Source: Sphingomonas sp. IC081 (lineage in GTDB: Bacteria; Pseudomonadota; Alphaproteobacteria; Sphingomonadales; Sphingomonadaceae). From it: 64,000 nucleotides of DNA. Made by a program: the position numbers and the translations under genes. The stretch lies in contig NZ_CP029761.1 in assembly GCF_006874585.1 (NCBI RefSeq), positions 3,111,001-3,175,000 of the forward strand, read 5' to 3'. Below the pieces are notes generated by a model. That model was not told the origin of the DNA and searched no databases. It was given only the letters and a program-made list of their open reading frames with translations. This document shows positions 35,525 through 45,473 of the stretch, one piece after another; the first letter of the stretch is position 1, and each line of letters opens with the position of its first letter.

Positions 35525-37488
35525 GCCGCGCGGCCGAAGTCACCATCCTCGTCATCCGCCCCCCCGGACGTGAGATCGAGCGCAAAGCCGCGCACCCGCT
35601 CCTGCTGGTGGGCGACCGATCCGGGGCGGGGCTTGCGGGGGGCGGCAGTCACGCGCTTGCCGCCGTCCTTGGTGGGCACCTTGGCCGCCCCGCCGCCATG
35701 GGCCGCGCGGCGCGCCGGGGCGGCCGGCGCGGGGCTGCGCGGGGCTGCGATGCGGGCGCCGTCCTCGTCGGCAAGGCGGAAAAAGGTGATCGACTGCTGC
35801 AGTTCCTCGGCCTGCGAGGCAAGCGCCTCGGACGTCGAGGAAATCAGTTCGGAGGCGCTGGCGTTCTGCTGGGTCACCTTGTCGAGCTGCTGGATCGCCT
35901 CGTTGATCTGGGCCGCGCCGATGTCCTGCTCGCGGCAGGCGGCGCTGATCTCGCTGACCAGTTCGGCGGTGCGGCGGATGTCGGGCACCAGCTTGCCCAG
36001 CATCTCGCCCGCCTCGGCCGCCGCCTTGACGGTGTCGGAGGAGACCGCGACGATCTCCGCCGCCGCGCTCTGGCTGCGTTCGGCGAGCTTGCGCACTTCC
36101 GAGGCGACCACCGCGAAGCCCTTGCCGTGCTCGCCCGCACGCGCCGCCTCGACCGCCGCGTTGAGCGCCAGCAGGTCGGTCTGGCGGGCGATTTCCTGGA
36201 CGATGGAGATCTTCTCGGCGATCGTGCGCATGGCATCGACCGCCTTGTCCACCGCCACGCCCGACAGCTCGGCATCCTTCGAGGACTGCCGCGCGATCTT
36301 CTCGGTCTGAGCGGCATTGTCGGCGTTCTGCTTGATGTTGGCGGCCATCTCTTCCATCGAGGCGGAGGCTTCCTCGGCCGAGGCGGCCTGCTCGGTGGCG
36401 CCTTCGGACAGCTGCTGCGAACTGGTCGCCATCTGGTTGCTGCCCTGCGCCACCTGCCCCGCCGCCACCCCGACATTGCCCGCAAACGTGCGCAAGTTGG
36501 CGACCAGCGCATTGATCGAGTTCTTCATGTTCTGGTGATCGCCCTGGCAGGCGATCTCGACCTGTTCGACCAGGCTGCCGGTGCTGACTTCGCCCAGCAC
36601 CCGGTTGCCTTCCTCGATCGGCAGCAGGATCGCATCGAGCATGCCGTTGATGCCCGCGACCAGCGCGCCGAAATCGCCGACAAAGCGCCGGTCGTCACCG
36701 CGCTCGTCAAGCTGGCCGGCGGTCGCGGCGGCGATCAGGCGGCGGATCTCCTCGGTGATCGCCCGCAGGTTGCCGCGCAGCGTCTCGATGGTCTCGTTGA
36801 TGAAGGCCTTCTTGCCGGGGAACGCCTCCAGATCGGCGTCGAAATCCCCTTCGCCGAACGCCTTCACGCAGGCCATCGCCTTTTTCTTCACCTCGATGTG
36901 GCCGGCCACCATCTTGTTGATGCCGTCCGCCACCACCCCGAAATCGCCCTTGAACCGCTCGACCGGGACAATCACGTCGATGTCGCCGCGATAGTGCTCG
37001 GCCGACATGTGGTTCATCTCGAAGATCAGCCCGGTGAGATTGTCGCGCAGCGTCTCGATCGTATCGTTGATGAACGCCTTCTTGCCCGGGAATACCTCCA
37101 GCGGGGCGGAAAAATCCCCCTCGCTGAAGGACTTCACGCAGGCCATCGCCTTCTTCTTGACGCTGATATGCCCCGCCACCATCGCGTTGATCGCCTCGGC
37201 CATGGCCGCATAGTGGCCGCCGAAGTCCTGCACCGCGATGACCACGTCGATGTCGCCGCGATCATGCTCGGCCGACATCGTGGCGATGGCCGCCGAAAGC
37301 CCCGAGACCGGCCGCGCGGCGCTGTCCAGCAGGCGATTGACGGCGGCAAGAACCTCGCGCGTGCCGCCCGCATAGGCATCGCAGTCGGCGCGCTCGGCAA
37401 TCTCGCCGCGCGCCAGCGCCGCTTCGAGCCGGGCGATCTCGGCCTGGACGATCCGGGAAGAGGGAGGAGAAAACCAGCTCAGCGACAT
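35521..37488 (-). CDS. soluble methyl-accepting chemotaxis protein with poly-HAMP repeats (two units)
   Basis: Encodes 655 residues without membrane helices. After an N-terminal helix, two 90-residue HAMP-like units (71-160 and 161-250) each contain KKKAMACVK, then FGEGDF or FSEGDF, and FPGKKAFIN. The signalling domain has [20 protein letters not shown] and [17 protein letters not shown]. Cytoplasmic sensor that would pair with CheW and CheA of this operon. It is a shorter relative of the MCP at 38084-40402, which has three units plus an extra HAMP segment. Confidence 0.93.
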
Positions 37489-37535
37489 GGGGCGACCTTT
37501 CGGCTTGGGTAACGGGAAACGGGAAACGGCGACGG

Positions 37536-38087
37536 CTATCCGGCCGCCCTGCGCAGGGGCGGGGGAACGGCGGCAACATCCTCGGCCGTGAAGATCCGGC
37601 CGACGTCGACCATGACCACAAAACCGTCCTCGCGGCGCACCACGCCGGTGATGTAGTCGCAGTTCCAGCGCACGCCGATGTCGGGCGCCGCCTCGATGCG
37701 GGCGCGCTCGTAGCTGCTGACGTCGAGCACCCGGTCGATCACCACGCCCAGCGTCAGCAGGCGCTGCTCCAGCGGCACGTCGAGGATGAGGATGCGCGTC
37801 GCCAATGTCGGCTCCGCCTGCGCCATGCCCAGCCGCAGCCGCAAGTCGACCGTCGGCACCCCCTGCCCGCGCACGTCGGTGAGGCCGAGGAAATGGTGCG
37901 GGCCATTGGGCACGTGGCAGGGCGGGCGGTAGTCGAGGATCTCGCGCACCAGCGCCACCGGCACCGCAAAGACTTCCTTGCCGAGCCCGAACTCCACCAC
38001 CTGCACTTCGGCGCCGGGCGTCGCGCCGCCCATCGCGGTCGCAGCTCCGGTCTCCGCCTCCGGCCTGGCCAGATCATCCCCGCTCAT
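37536..38087 (-). CDS. cheW: CheW-type coupling protein
   Basis: Encodes 183 residues. A CheW domain follows a 28-residue lead: [20 protein letters not shown], then [20 protein letters not shown] and [14 protein letters not shown]. It couples MCPs to CheA. ATG 38087 overlaps the upstream MCP stop (ATGA). It lies between the two poly-HAMP MCP genes, so each may have a matching coupler. Confidence 0.93.
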   Translation of the reverse strand: MSGDDLARPEAETGAATAMGGATPGAEVQVVEFGLGKEVFAVPVALVREILDYRPPCHVPNGPHHFLGLTDVRGQGVPTVDLRLRLGMAQAEPTLATRILILDVPLEQRLLTLGVVIDRVLDVSSYERARIEAAPDIGVRWNCDYITGVVRREDGFVVMVDVGRIFTAEDVAAVPPPLRRAAG

Positions 38088-40402
38088 GCCGCCCGCCCGA
38101 AGTCCGCGTCCTCGGCATCGGCGGCGCCGTCGGTGAGGTTGAGTGCGAAACCGGCTACACGTTCCTGCTGGTCGGCAATCGAATTGCGCTTGGGCGTCCT
38201 GGCGACAGGGCGCGTCCGCGCCCGTGACGGCGCACTGGCCGGAGCGGACACCGCCTTGCCGCGCGCGGGGGCCGAGGCCGCGCGCGTCCGCTGGCCGCCG
38301 ATCTCGAAAAAGGCGATCGCGTTCTGGAGTTCCTCGGCCTGCGAGGCCAGTTGCTCGGACGTCGAGGAAATCTCGTCGGAAGCGCTGGCGTTGAGCTGCG
38401 TCACCTTGTCGAGCTGCTGGATCGCCTCGTTGATCTGCGCCGCGCCGATGTCCTGTTCGCGGCAGGCGGCGCTGATCTCGCAGACCAGTTCGGCGGTGCG
38501 GCGAATGTCGGGCACCAGCTTGACCAGCATCTCGCCCGCCGCGGTCGCGGCCTTGAGGGTATCGCCCGAGACCGCGACGATTTCCGCCGCCGCGCTCTGG
38601 CTGCGTTCGGCGAGCTTGCGCACTTCGGAGGCGACCACCGCGAAGCCCTTGCCGTGCTCGCCCGCGCGCGCCGCCTCGACCGCCGCGTTGAGCGCCAGCA
38701 GGTCGGTCTGCCGGGCGATCTCCTGGACGATGCCGATCTTCTCGGCGATCGTGCGCATCGCCAGCACCGCGTTCTGCACCGCCTCGCCCGAAGCCTCTGC
38801 GTCCCGGGAGGACTGGCGCGCGATCTTCTCGGTCTGCGCGGCATTGTCGGCGTTCTGCTTGATGTTGGCGGCCATCTCTTCCATCGAGGCGGAAGCCTCC
38901 TCGGCCGAGGCCGCCTGCTCGGTGGCGCCCTGCGAGAGCTGCTCGGAACTTTCGGCCAGCTGGCGGCTGCCGATCGAGACGTTCTCCGCCGCCGCCGTGG
39001 TCCCGCCCACCACGCTGCGCAGCCGCTCGATCATGCTGAGCAGCGAGGTGCCCAGTTCGTCCCGCTCGGAGAGCTTCTCGTGTTCGACGGTGAGGTCGCC
39101 CTGGGCGATGCGATCGGCCACTTCGGCGGTCCTGCGCATGCTGTCGACCAGCAGGTTGATGGCGTCCTTCATGCGCTGGTGATCGCCGTGGCACGCGATC
39201 TCGATACGTTCGGCAAGATCGCCCGCGCTGAGCCGCCCCAGCACGCGGTTGCCCTCGGCGATCGGCAGCACGATGGCATCGAGCATGCCGTTGATGCCCG
39301 AGACCAGCCGCGCATAGTCGCCCACGAAACGCCCGGCATCGCCGCGCTCTTCCAGCCGTCCGGCCGTGGAAGCCGCGATCAGGCGCTGGATCTCCTCGGT
39401 GATCTCGCGCAGGTTCCCGCGCAGGGTCTCGATGGTCTCGTTGATGAAGGCCTTCTTGCCCGGGAACGCCTCCAGCGGGGCGGAGAAATCCCCCTCGCCG
39501 AACGCCTTCACGCAGGCCATCGCCTTTTTCTTCACCGCGATGTGGCCCGCCACCATGGCATTGATGCCGCCCGCCATCACCGCAAAGTCGCCCCGGAATT
39601 TCTCCACCGGCACGACCACATCGATATCGCCCCGGTCATGCTCGGCCGACATGTGGTTCATCGCCGCGATCAGCCCGACCAGATTGCCGCGCAGCGTCTC
39701 GATCGTCTCGTTGATGAAGACCTTCTTGCCGGGGAACGGCTCGAGCACCGCCTCGAAGTTGCCCTCGCCGAATTCCCTGACGCAGGCCATCGCCTTCTTC
39801 TTCACCGCGATGTGGCCCGCCACCATGGCATTGATGCCGCCCGCCATCACCGCAAAGTCGCCCCGGAACTTCTCCACCGGCACGACCACATCGATATCGC
39901 CCCGGTCATGCTCGGCCGACATGTGGTTCATCGCCGCGATCAGCCCGACCAGATTGCCGCGCAGCGTCTCGATCGTCTCGTTGATGAAGGCCTTCTTTCC
40001 CGGGAACGGCTCGAGCACCGCCTCGAAGTTGCCCTCGCCGAATTCCCTGACGCAGGCCATCGCCTTCTTCTTCACCGCGATATGGCCCGCCACCATCGTG
40101 TTCACCGCCTGCGCCATCGCCGCGAGATCGCCGTTGAAGCCGCTGACCGGGATGACCACGTCGATGTCGCCGCGGTCATGTTCGGCCGACATGCGCGTGA
40201 TCCCTGTCGCCAGTTCGCCCACCGGCAGCAGCGCCGCATCGAGCAGCCGGTTGAACGCGGCGAGCACCTCGGCGGTCTGGTGCGTGTGCCCGCCGGAATC
40301 GAGCCGCCGCGACAGGTCGCCGCGCGCGAAGGCGGCTTCGAGACGGGAGACTTCATCGAGGATCGCTTCGCTGGACGGCTTCGAGAAAAGGGTCAGTGGC
40401 AT
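38084..40402 (-). CDS. soluble methyl-accepting chemotaxis protein with poly-HAMP repeats (three units)
   Basis: Encodes 772 residues, no membrane helices. Three 90-residue HAMP-like units occupy 71-160, 161-250 and 251-340; adjacent units are nearly identical in part ([33 protein letters not shown]), so they arose by tandem duplication. Another HAMP-like segment ([20 protein letters not shown]) leads to the signalling hairpin [20 protein letters not shown]. The open frame to 41059 is not coding; ATG 40402 has CAGGGA upstream. Confidence 0.93.
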   Translation of the reverse strand: MPLTLFSKPSSEAILDEVSRLEAAFARGDLSRRLDSGGHTHQTAEVLAAFNRLLDAALLPVGELATGITRMSAEHDRGDIDVVIPVSGFNGDLAAMAQAVNTMVAGHIAVKKKAMACVREFGEGNFEAVLEPFPGKKAFINETIETLRGNLVGLIAAMNHMSAEHDRGDIDVVVPVEKFRGDFAVMAGGINAMVAGHIAVKKKAMACVREFGEGNFEAVLEPFPGKKVFINETIETLRGNLVGLIAAMNHMSAEHDRGDIDVVVPVEKFRGDFAVMAGGINAMVAGHIAVKKKAMACVKAFGEGDFSAPLEAFPGKKAFINETIETLRGNLREITEEIQRLIAASTAGRLEERGDAGRFVGDYARLVSGINGMLDAIVLPIAEGNRVLGRLSAGDLAERIEIACHGDHQRMKDAINLLVDSMRRTAEVADRIAQGDLTVEHEKLSERDELGTSLLSMIERLRSVVGGTTAAAENVSIGSRQLAESSEQLSQGATEQAASAEEASASMEEMAANIKQNADNAAQTEKIARQSSRDAEASGEAVQNAVLAMRTIAEKIGIVQEIARQTDLLALNAAVEAARAGEHGKGFAVVASEVRKLAERSQSAAAEIVAVSGDTLKAATAAGEMLVKLVPDIRRTAELVCEISAACREQDIGAAQINEAIQQLDKVTQLNASASDEISSTSEQLASQAEELQNAIAFFEIGGQRTRAASAPARGKAVSAPASAPSRARTRPVARTPKRNSIADQQERVAGFALNLTDGAADAEDADFGRAA
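39383..40192 (-). repeat. three tandem 270-base repeats in the poly-HAMP MCP gene
   Basis: Units at 40192-39923, 39922-39653 and 39652-39383 each encode 90 residues. The longest identical stretches recur at exactly 270 bases, for example the block from 39802 to about 39900 matches 39532 to about 39630 with one or two differences. Confidence 0.9.
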
Positions 40403-40479
40403 GGCGTTTCCCTGTGGTGGCTGCGGTCTCTGGGGCTTCGATCGGCCTGGATTGGGGGTCCGGTTCGGGGTCCGGTTAC

Positions 40480-40992
40480 TCAGTGCTGGAGAGTGCTCGT
40501 CGTGGCGCCGGGCATGGTGCCGGGTATGGCGCCGAAGATGTTCGCAAGGTCGGGGATGACAACAACCTCCTCGGCCAGCCGCACCAGTTCGCGCACGTAC
40601 TGGCGGCGCCAGCGCATCCCCAGCACCGGCGGCTCCGAACTGCGGGAGCGTTCGAGGATCGTCACTTCGTGGACCTTGTCGGTGCGCAGGCCGATCTGCG
40701 TTGCCTCGCCGTCCAGCTCGGTCTCGATCACGACGATGCGGTTGTCGGCCGTCGCCTCCTGGATCGGCATGCCGAAAGCGACCCTGAGGTCGGCGATGGG
40801 AATGATCTTGCCGCGGAAGTTGACGACGCTGGCGACCAGCGCCGCCGCCCCCGGCACCCGCGTCTCGGGCAGCAGATCGAGGATCTCGCGGATGCTTACC
40901 GCCTCGATCGCCAGTCGCTCGTCGCCGATGTCGAAGGTCAGCACTTCCAGCTGGCCGCTGGCATCCCATTCGGTGGTGGATCGTTCGCTCAT
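40480..40992 (-). CDS. cheW: CheW coupling protein
   Basis: Encodes 170 residues. CheW motifs: [20 protein letters not shown], then [20 protein letters not shown] and [17 protein letters not shown] 40992 lies five bases after the cheA stop. It ends in a C-terminal tail rich in G, P and T ([15 protein letters not shown]). Confidence 0.93.
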   Translation of the reverse strand: MSERSTTEWDASGQLEVLTFDIGDERLAIEAVSIREILDLLPETRVPGAAALVASVVNFRGKIIPIADLRVAFGMPIQEATADNRIVVIETELDGEATQIGLRTDKVHEVTILERSRSSEPPVLGMRWRRQYVRELVRLAEEVVVIPDLANIFGAIPGTMPGATTSTLQH

Positions 40993-40997
40993 GGCCC

Positions 40998-43082
40998 TCA
41001 CCCGGCGGCGCGCAGCCGCTCCTCCTGCTGCTGGCCCAGCGCGACCAGTTGGACGACATCGAGGATCAGCGCGACGCCGCCGTCTCCCAGGATCGTCGCG
41101 CCCGAAAAGCTGGGGATGCCCCGGTGCAGGCACGACATCGACTTGATCACCGTCTGGTGGCTGCCGATGATCTGGTCGACCACGAGGCCCACCCGCTCGC
41201 CGCCGGTGGCGATCACCACGATCTTCTGGAAGGCGTCGGGGCGGGTACCGGTATCGAACAGCTCGCGCAGCCGCAGGAACGGCACCAGCTGTTCGCGCAG
41301 CTGGATCATCGAGCGCCCGCGCGAGCGGATGTCGTCCTCGAGGCTGAGCTCGATGCATTCCTCGACCGCGGCCAGCGGGATCACGTACTTGCCCTCGCCC
41401 ACCCGCACCAGCAGCCCCTCGATGATCGCCAGGGTCAGCGGGATGCGCAGCGTCATCACCGAGCCGCGCCCGGGCTGGCTGGTCACGTCGATGGTGCCGC
41501 GCAGCGCCTCGATGGTGCGCTTGACCACGTCCATGCCCACCCCGCGCCCGGAGAGGTTGGTGACCTGCGCGGCGGTGGAGAAACCGGGCTGGAAGATCAG
41601 TTGCAGCAGTTCGCCATCGGCCAGCACCTGCCCCGGCTGGATCAGCCCGTTCGCCTCCGCCTTGGCGCGCACCCGCTCGCGGTCGATGCCGCGCCCGTCG
41701 TCGGCGATGGTGATGAGCACTTCGCCGCCTGCCTGCTCGGCGGCCAGCCGCAGGCGGCCGCCGGCCGGCTTGCCGGCGGCAAGGCGCTCCTCGGGCGGTT
41801 CGAGGCCGTGGTCGCAGGAATTGCGGATGAGATGGACGATCGGATCGGCGAGGCGCTCCGACACGGTCTTGTCGATCTCGGTGCTCTCGCCGTCGGTGAC
41901 CAGTTCGATCACCTTGCCCGTCTCGCGCGCGAGGTCGTGGACAAGGCGGCGGAACCGCCCGAACAGCGTGGCGATCGGCACCATGCGCAGGACCATCGTG
42001 GTATCGCGCAGTTCATTCGCCAGCCGCTCGACTTCCTCCGAGATCGAGCGCAGCGCCAGTTCGCCCGCCGGGCCGTTGATGCCGCCGCTGGCAAGCTGGG
42101 CAAGGCGGCTCTGGACAATCACCAGTTCGCCGACGCGGTCCATCAGCACGTCGAGCCGCTCGGCGGGAACACGCACGCTTTCGCCCGTCGCCCTGGGCGC
42201 CCGCGCCGGGCCCGGCTCGGCCGGTGTCTCGGCGGCGGGTGGGGGAGGCGCCGGCGCCGCAGGCCCGGCGGCAGGCCCGGCGGCAGGACTCTCCGCCGCC
42301 CCGGGCTCCGCCTCCACCGGCGCGGCGGCGGTCAGCGGTTCGAGGCGCAAGTCCATGTCGTCCATCACGAAGATGAAGACATCCTCGATCGCCTCGCGCG
42401 TCGCCGGCCCGCGCAAGGTCACCTCCCAGCCGAGATGGCACTCCTGCGCCTCCAGGACATCGAGCGGCGGGATCGCGCCGGTCCGGGCAACAACCTCGGC
42501 CTCGCCAAGATCGCGCAGTTCGTCGAGCAGGATCAGCGGGTTGGTGCCATTGGCCATGGCATCGGCGGGCAAGCGGAAAGTGATGCGCCAGCCGCCTTGC
42601 GCTTCCCCGGCCCCGGCATCGGCACCGCCGCCGTCGCTGCTGCCGGTCGCGGCATCGCGGGCTGGCGCAGGAGGCGGTACGGCGGTGTCGCCGATCGCCG
42701 CATGAAGCTGCGCGAGGATCGCCTCTCCCGCCGCCGCGATGCCCGCCCCCGATGCTTGCCCCTGCACTTCGACCAGCGCGCGCATGTGGTCCATCGCCGA
42801 GAGCGTGACGGCCACCAGCTCCTGCGTCGCCGGGGCCAGTCCCTTGCGCACGCGGTCGAAGGCGGTCTCGCAGTGGTGGGTAAAGGCCGCGAGGGCATCG
42901 AAGCCGAACATCGCCCCCGAGCCCTTGAGCGTGTGCATGCCGCGAAAGACGGTGTCGATCAGCTCGCGGCTGCCGAGGTCATGGGTGAGGTCGAGCAGCG
43001 CCTGCTCGGTGCCGTCGAGCAGGTCGGCCGCCTCGACGCGAAACGCCGCGACCGGATCCTGTCCTGCCCCCGCCCCGCTCAC
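40998..43082 (-). CDS. cheA: chemotaxis histidine kinase CheA
   Basis: Encodes 694 residues. An Hpt domain has the phospho-acceptor His50 ([15 protein letters not shown]). A proline-rich linker and a CheY-binding-like region precede the dimerisation helices ([20 protein letters not shown]), the ATPase ([44 protein letters not shown]) and a C-terminal CheW-like domain. It phosphorylates CheY and CheB. Overlaps cheY by four bases. Confidence 0.96.
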   Translation of the reverse strand: MSGAGAGQDPVAAFRVEAADLLDGTEQALLDLTHDLGSRELIDTVFRGMHTLKGSGAMFGFDALAAFTHHCETAFDRVRKGLAPATQELVAVTLSAMDHMRALVEVQGQASGAGIAAAGEAILAQLHAAIGDTAVPPPAPARDAATGSSDGGGADAGAGEAQGGWRITFRLPADAMANGTNPLILLDELRDLGEAEVVARTGAIPPLDVLEAQECHLGWEVTLRGPATREAIEDVFIFVMDDMDLRLEPLTAAAPVEAEPGAAESPAAGPAAGPAAPAPPPPAAETPAEPGPARAPRATGESVRVPAERLDVLMDRVGELVIVQSRLAQLASGGINGPAGELALRSISEEVERLANELRDTTMVLRMVPIATLFGRFRRLVHDLARETGKVIELVTDGESTEIDKTVSERLADPIVHLIRNSCDHGLEPPEERLAAGKPAGGRLRLAAEQAGGEVLITIADDGRGIDRERVRAKAEANGLIQPGQVLADGELLQLIFQPGFSTAAQVTNLSGRGVGMDVVKRTIEALRGTIDVTSQPGRGSVMTLRIPLTLAIIEGLLVRVGEGKYVIPLAAVEECIELSLEDDIRSRGRSMIQLREQLVPFLRLRELFDTGTRPDAFQKIVVIATGGERVGLVVDQIIGSHQTVIKSMSCLHRGIPSFSGATILGDGGVALILDVVQLVALGQQQEERLRAAG

Positions 43083-43444
43083 TGCCCCAGCACCTTGCGC
43101 ACGACCCTCAGCAGGTTCTCCGGCTCGAACGGCTTGACCAGCCAGCCGGTCGCCCCGGCGGCACGGGCCTGCTGCTTGAGCCCTTCGTCGGATTCGGTGG
43201 TGAGGAAAATGATCGGCGTGCCCGCCTGGACCGGCAGCTTGCGGATCTCGCGGATCATCTCCAGCCCGTTCATGTTGGGCATGTTGAGATCGGTGATGAT
43301 GAGGTCGAACTTGGCATTGCCGGCACTGGCAAGCCCCTGCACGCCGTCGCCCGCCTCCTGGACCGTGTGCCCCGCCCCGGACAGCGCGATGCGGATCGCC
43401 ATGCGGATGCTGGAGGAATCGTCGACGGTGAGGATCGTGCTCAT
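43079..43444 (-). CDS. cheY: CheY-type single-domain response regulator
   Basis: Encodes 121 residues. Phospho-acceptor Asp52 (LIITDLNMPNMNG), acidic pocket Asp8-Asp9 (TVDDSSS), conserved Thr (FLTTESDEG) and Lys (VKPFEPENLL) are present. Diffusible output of the pathway; its target is not visible because no motor genes are in the window. Overlaps the STAS gene and cheA at four bases each. Confidence 0.95.
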   Translation of the reverse strand: MSTILTVDDSSSIRMAIRIALSGAGHTVQEAGDGVQGLASAGNAKFDLIITDLNMPNMNGLEMIREIRKLPVQAGTPIIFLTTESDEGLKQQARAAGATGWLVKPFEPENLLRVVRKVLGQ

Positions 43445-43746
43445 CGGCCCTGCTCCTCGCCCAGCCAGAACCCGCGGTCAGCCGGCGAAGGCGCGGTCAG
43501 GAAGCCGCCCCGGCGCAGCAATGCCTCCAGCGCTGCATTGACCGGGGCGCAAAGCGCGAAGCGGCGACCGCTGCGGGCGGCATGGACCCGCGCCGCCTCG
43601 ACCAGCTGGATCAGGCTGAGATCCGCCTCGACCACGGCGGTGGCATCGAGTTCGACATCGCCATGCTCGTCGAAGGCTGCAAGCAATGACTCGCAGATCG
43701 TCTCGGCATTGCGGATGGTCGCAGATTCTCCAAGGGGAACAAGCAT
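43441..43746 (-). CDS. STAS-domain protein
   Basis: Encodes 101 residues with an anti-sigma-antagonist-like fold: TICESLLAAFDEHGDVELDA, then VVEADLSLIQLVEAARVHAA and a C-terminal GGFLTAPS. The usual phospho-serine site (DSSG) reads EADLS, so phosphoregulation is uncertain. STAS genes occur at the head of some cheY-cheA operons, for example in Che systems not tied to flagella. Overlaps cheY (ATGA). Confidence 0.85.
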   Translation of the reverse strand: MLVPLGESATIRNAETICESLLAAFDEHGDVELDATAVVEADLSLIQLVEAARVHAARSGRRFALCAPVNAALEALLRRGGFLTAPSPADRGFWLGEEQGR

Positions 43747-43817
43747 CTGCCCTCACCGGGAAAGGAATGGGATAGCCCTGCAATACCGATCAAGGGTGAG
43801 CATATCATTCGGCCCCG

Positions 43818-45473
43818 CTAGCGGGGTTTACGGGGATCACCGGCTGCGGTTTGCTGACGGATCAACTCGCCGAGGTCGACCACGGTGTAGACATGCTCGC
43901 CCCGCGAGATCGTGCGCGCCAGCAGCCCCGCCGACCCTGCGCCCTGCTTCTGCTGCAGCATCTGCACCGGCGCGCGTTCCACCGAGATCAGCTCGTCGAC
44001 CTCAAAACCCATGCGGCGATCGCCGTCGGACGAGATCACCGAGAACCCGCTTCCCGCCGCCGAGCGGCCATGGCCGATCAGCCCCGCCAGCGAGACCAGC
44101 GGAATCGCGTGCCCCCGGTGGGTGATCAGCGCCTGTCGCAGCCCCTGCCCGGCCAGCGCGATGCGGCGGGCGCTGTGCGGCAGGATCTCCTCGATCTGCT
44201 CCAGCGGCAGGGCATGACGGGAACTGCCCAGCCGCACGATCAGGAACGGCCGGCTGGCCGCGTAGCCCCCGGACGCCGGTACGCCCTGCCGTGCGATACC
44301 GGCCGCTCTGGCCGCTTCGTCCGCTTCGGTTTCGCCCGCTTCCTCCAGGCCCGCGAGCGCCAGCAAGCCCGGCCATTGCCGCAAGGCCGCCGCATCGACG
44401 ACCAGCCGCAGTACCCCGCCAGATTCGTGTACCCCGGCAAACAAGTCGCCATGGGCCAGCGCGCCGGGCTGGAGCGGCAGGATCTCGCTGGTGCGCAGCT
44501 GGATCATGTCGTGCACCGCATCGATGCGCAGGGCCATCAGGCGCTCTTCCGCCCCGACCCGCACGACCAGGCACGGCGCCATGCCGCAAGGCTGCGCCTG
44601 GCCCAGCCCGAACAGCCGCAAGGTATCGACCACCGGGATCCGCCGCCCCTTGTGCTGCAGCATGCCGATCCACACCGGGTCCTGCACCGCGCAAGGCAGG
44701 ATCGGCCGCTCGGGCACGGTCGCGTCGATCACCTCGGCCGCGAAGGCGAAGCCGTGCTCGCCGATGCTGACCAGGAGCTGCGGCTGTCCCTTGGCGATGC
44801 CGTCCGCCGCCGCCTGCATCGAGGAGCGCGCGCTCGGCATGCCCTCCAGCGCCGCCAGCGCCGCCGCATCGACGATCACCCCGCTGCCGAGCGCGGTGAC
44901 AAAGGCCGCAGGCGTTGTCACCCCCTGCCCCGAACCGACGCGGCGCAGCGGCGTGATGCTGGAGGCATCCAGCCGCACCACGCCGCAGATCTCCGAGATC
45001 ACGAGGCCGAAGACATGTCCGTCATGGCGCACGATCAGGATGACCGGCGGGCTCTCCTGCGCATCCTCCGAATCCTCCGCGTCAGCCGGGCCGGCCGCAT
45101 CGGCAGGAGCGGGCGGCCCGCCGCCCTCCAGCTGCAGCAGCGCCCCGAGGTCAAGCACCGGCACCACCGAACCGCGCAAGTCGAAGCCGCCGCGCAGCTC
45201 CGGGCGGGCATGGGGCCAGGCCAGCAGTTCGGGCGGATGCGGCACGACCTCGCGGATGCTCTCGATCGCGAAGGCCGCCTTGAGCCGCCCGGCGCGGATG
45301 ATGCCGTAGAGCCCCGGAACCGGCGGCCCGGCCGCCGCTTCGGTCACCGCTTCGGTCACCGCCGCTCCGACCGCCGTCGCGGGGCCTGCCGCCGCCTCCC
45401 GCCGCCGCCGGGACTTGCCTGCCGCGATCGCGTAAGTCCCGGCGGCGCGTGCCTCACTGCGGGCTGGCGGCAT
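43818..45473 (-). CDS. protein with three CheW-like domains
   Basis: Encodes 551 residues. Three CheW-like domains can be followed: the first around GYGIIRAGRLKAAFAIE-like LYGIIRAGRLKAAFAIESI, the second at PQLLVSIGEHGFAFAAEVID, and the third at FLIVRLGSSRHALPLEQIEE. Linked by Ala/Glu/Gly-rich segments. A multi-CheW protein may crosslink MCP arrays. The start overlaps the MCP stop by 20 bases; internal starts are possible. Exact start uncertain. Confidence 0.85.
   Translation of the reverse strand: MPPARSEARAAGTYAIAAGKSRRRREAAAGPATAVGAAVTEAVTEAAAGPPVPGLYGIIRAGRLKAAFAIESIREVVPHPPELLAWPHARPELRGGFDLRGSVVPVLDLGALLQLEGGGPPAPADAAGPADAEDSEDAQESPPVILIVRHDGHVFGLVISEICGVVRLDASSITPLRRVGSGQGVTTPAAFVTALGSGVIVDAAALAALEGMPSARSSMQAAADGIAKGQPQLLVSIGEHGFAFAAEVIDATVPERPILPCAVQDPVWIGMLQHKGRRIPVVDTLRLFGLGQAQPCGMAPCLVVRVGAEERLMALRIDAVHDMIQLRTSEILPLQPGALAHGDLFAGVHESGGVLRLVVDAAALRQWPGLLALAGLEEAGETEADEAARAAGIARQGVPASGGYAASRPFLIVRLGSSRHALPLEQIEEILPHSARRIALAGQGLRQALITHRGHAIPLVSLAGLIGHGRSAAGSGFSVISSDGDRRMGFEVDELISVERAPVQMLQQKQGAGSAGLLARTISRGEHVYTVVDLGELIRQQTAAGDPRKPR

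Noticed and set aside
40403..41059. N-terminal extension of the poly-HAMP MCP to 991 residues
   Set aside because: The extra part reads through the cheW gene in another frame and has frame-shifted, low-complexity composition; ATG 40402 has a proper ribosome binding site.
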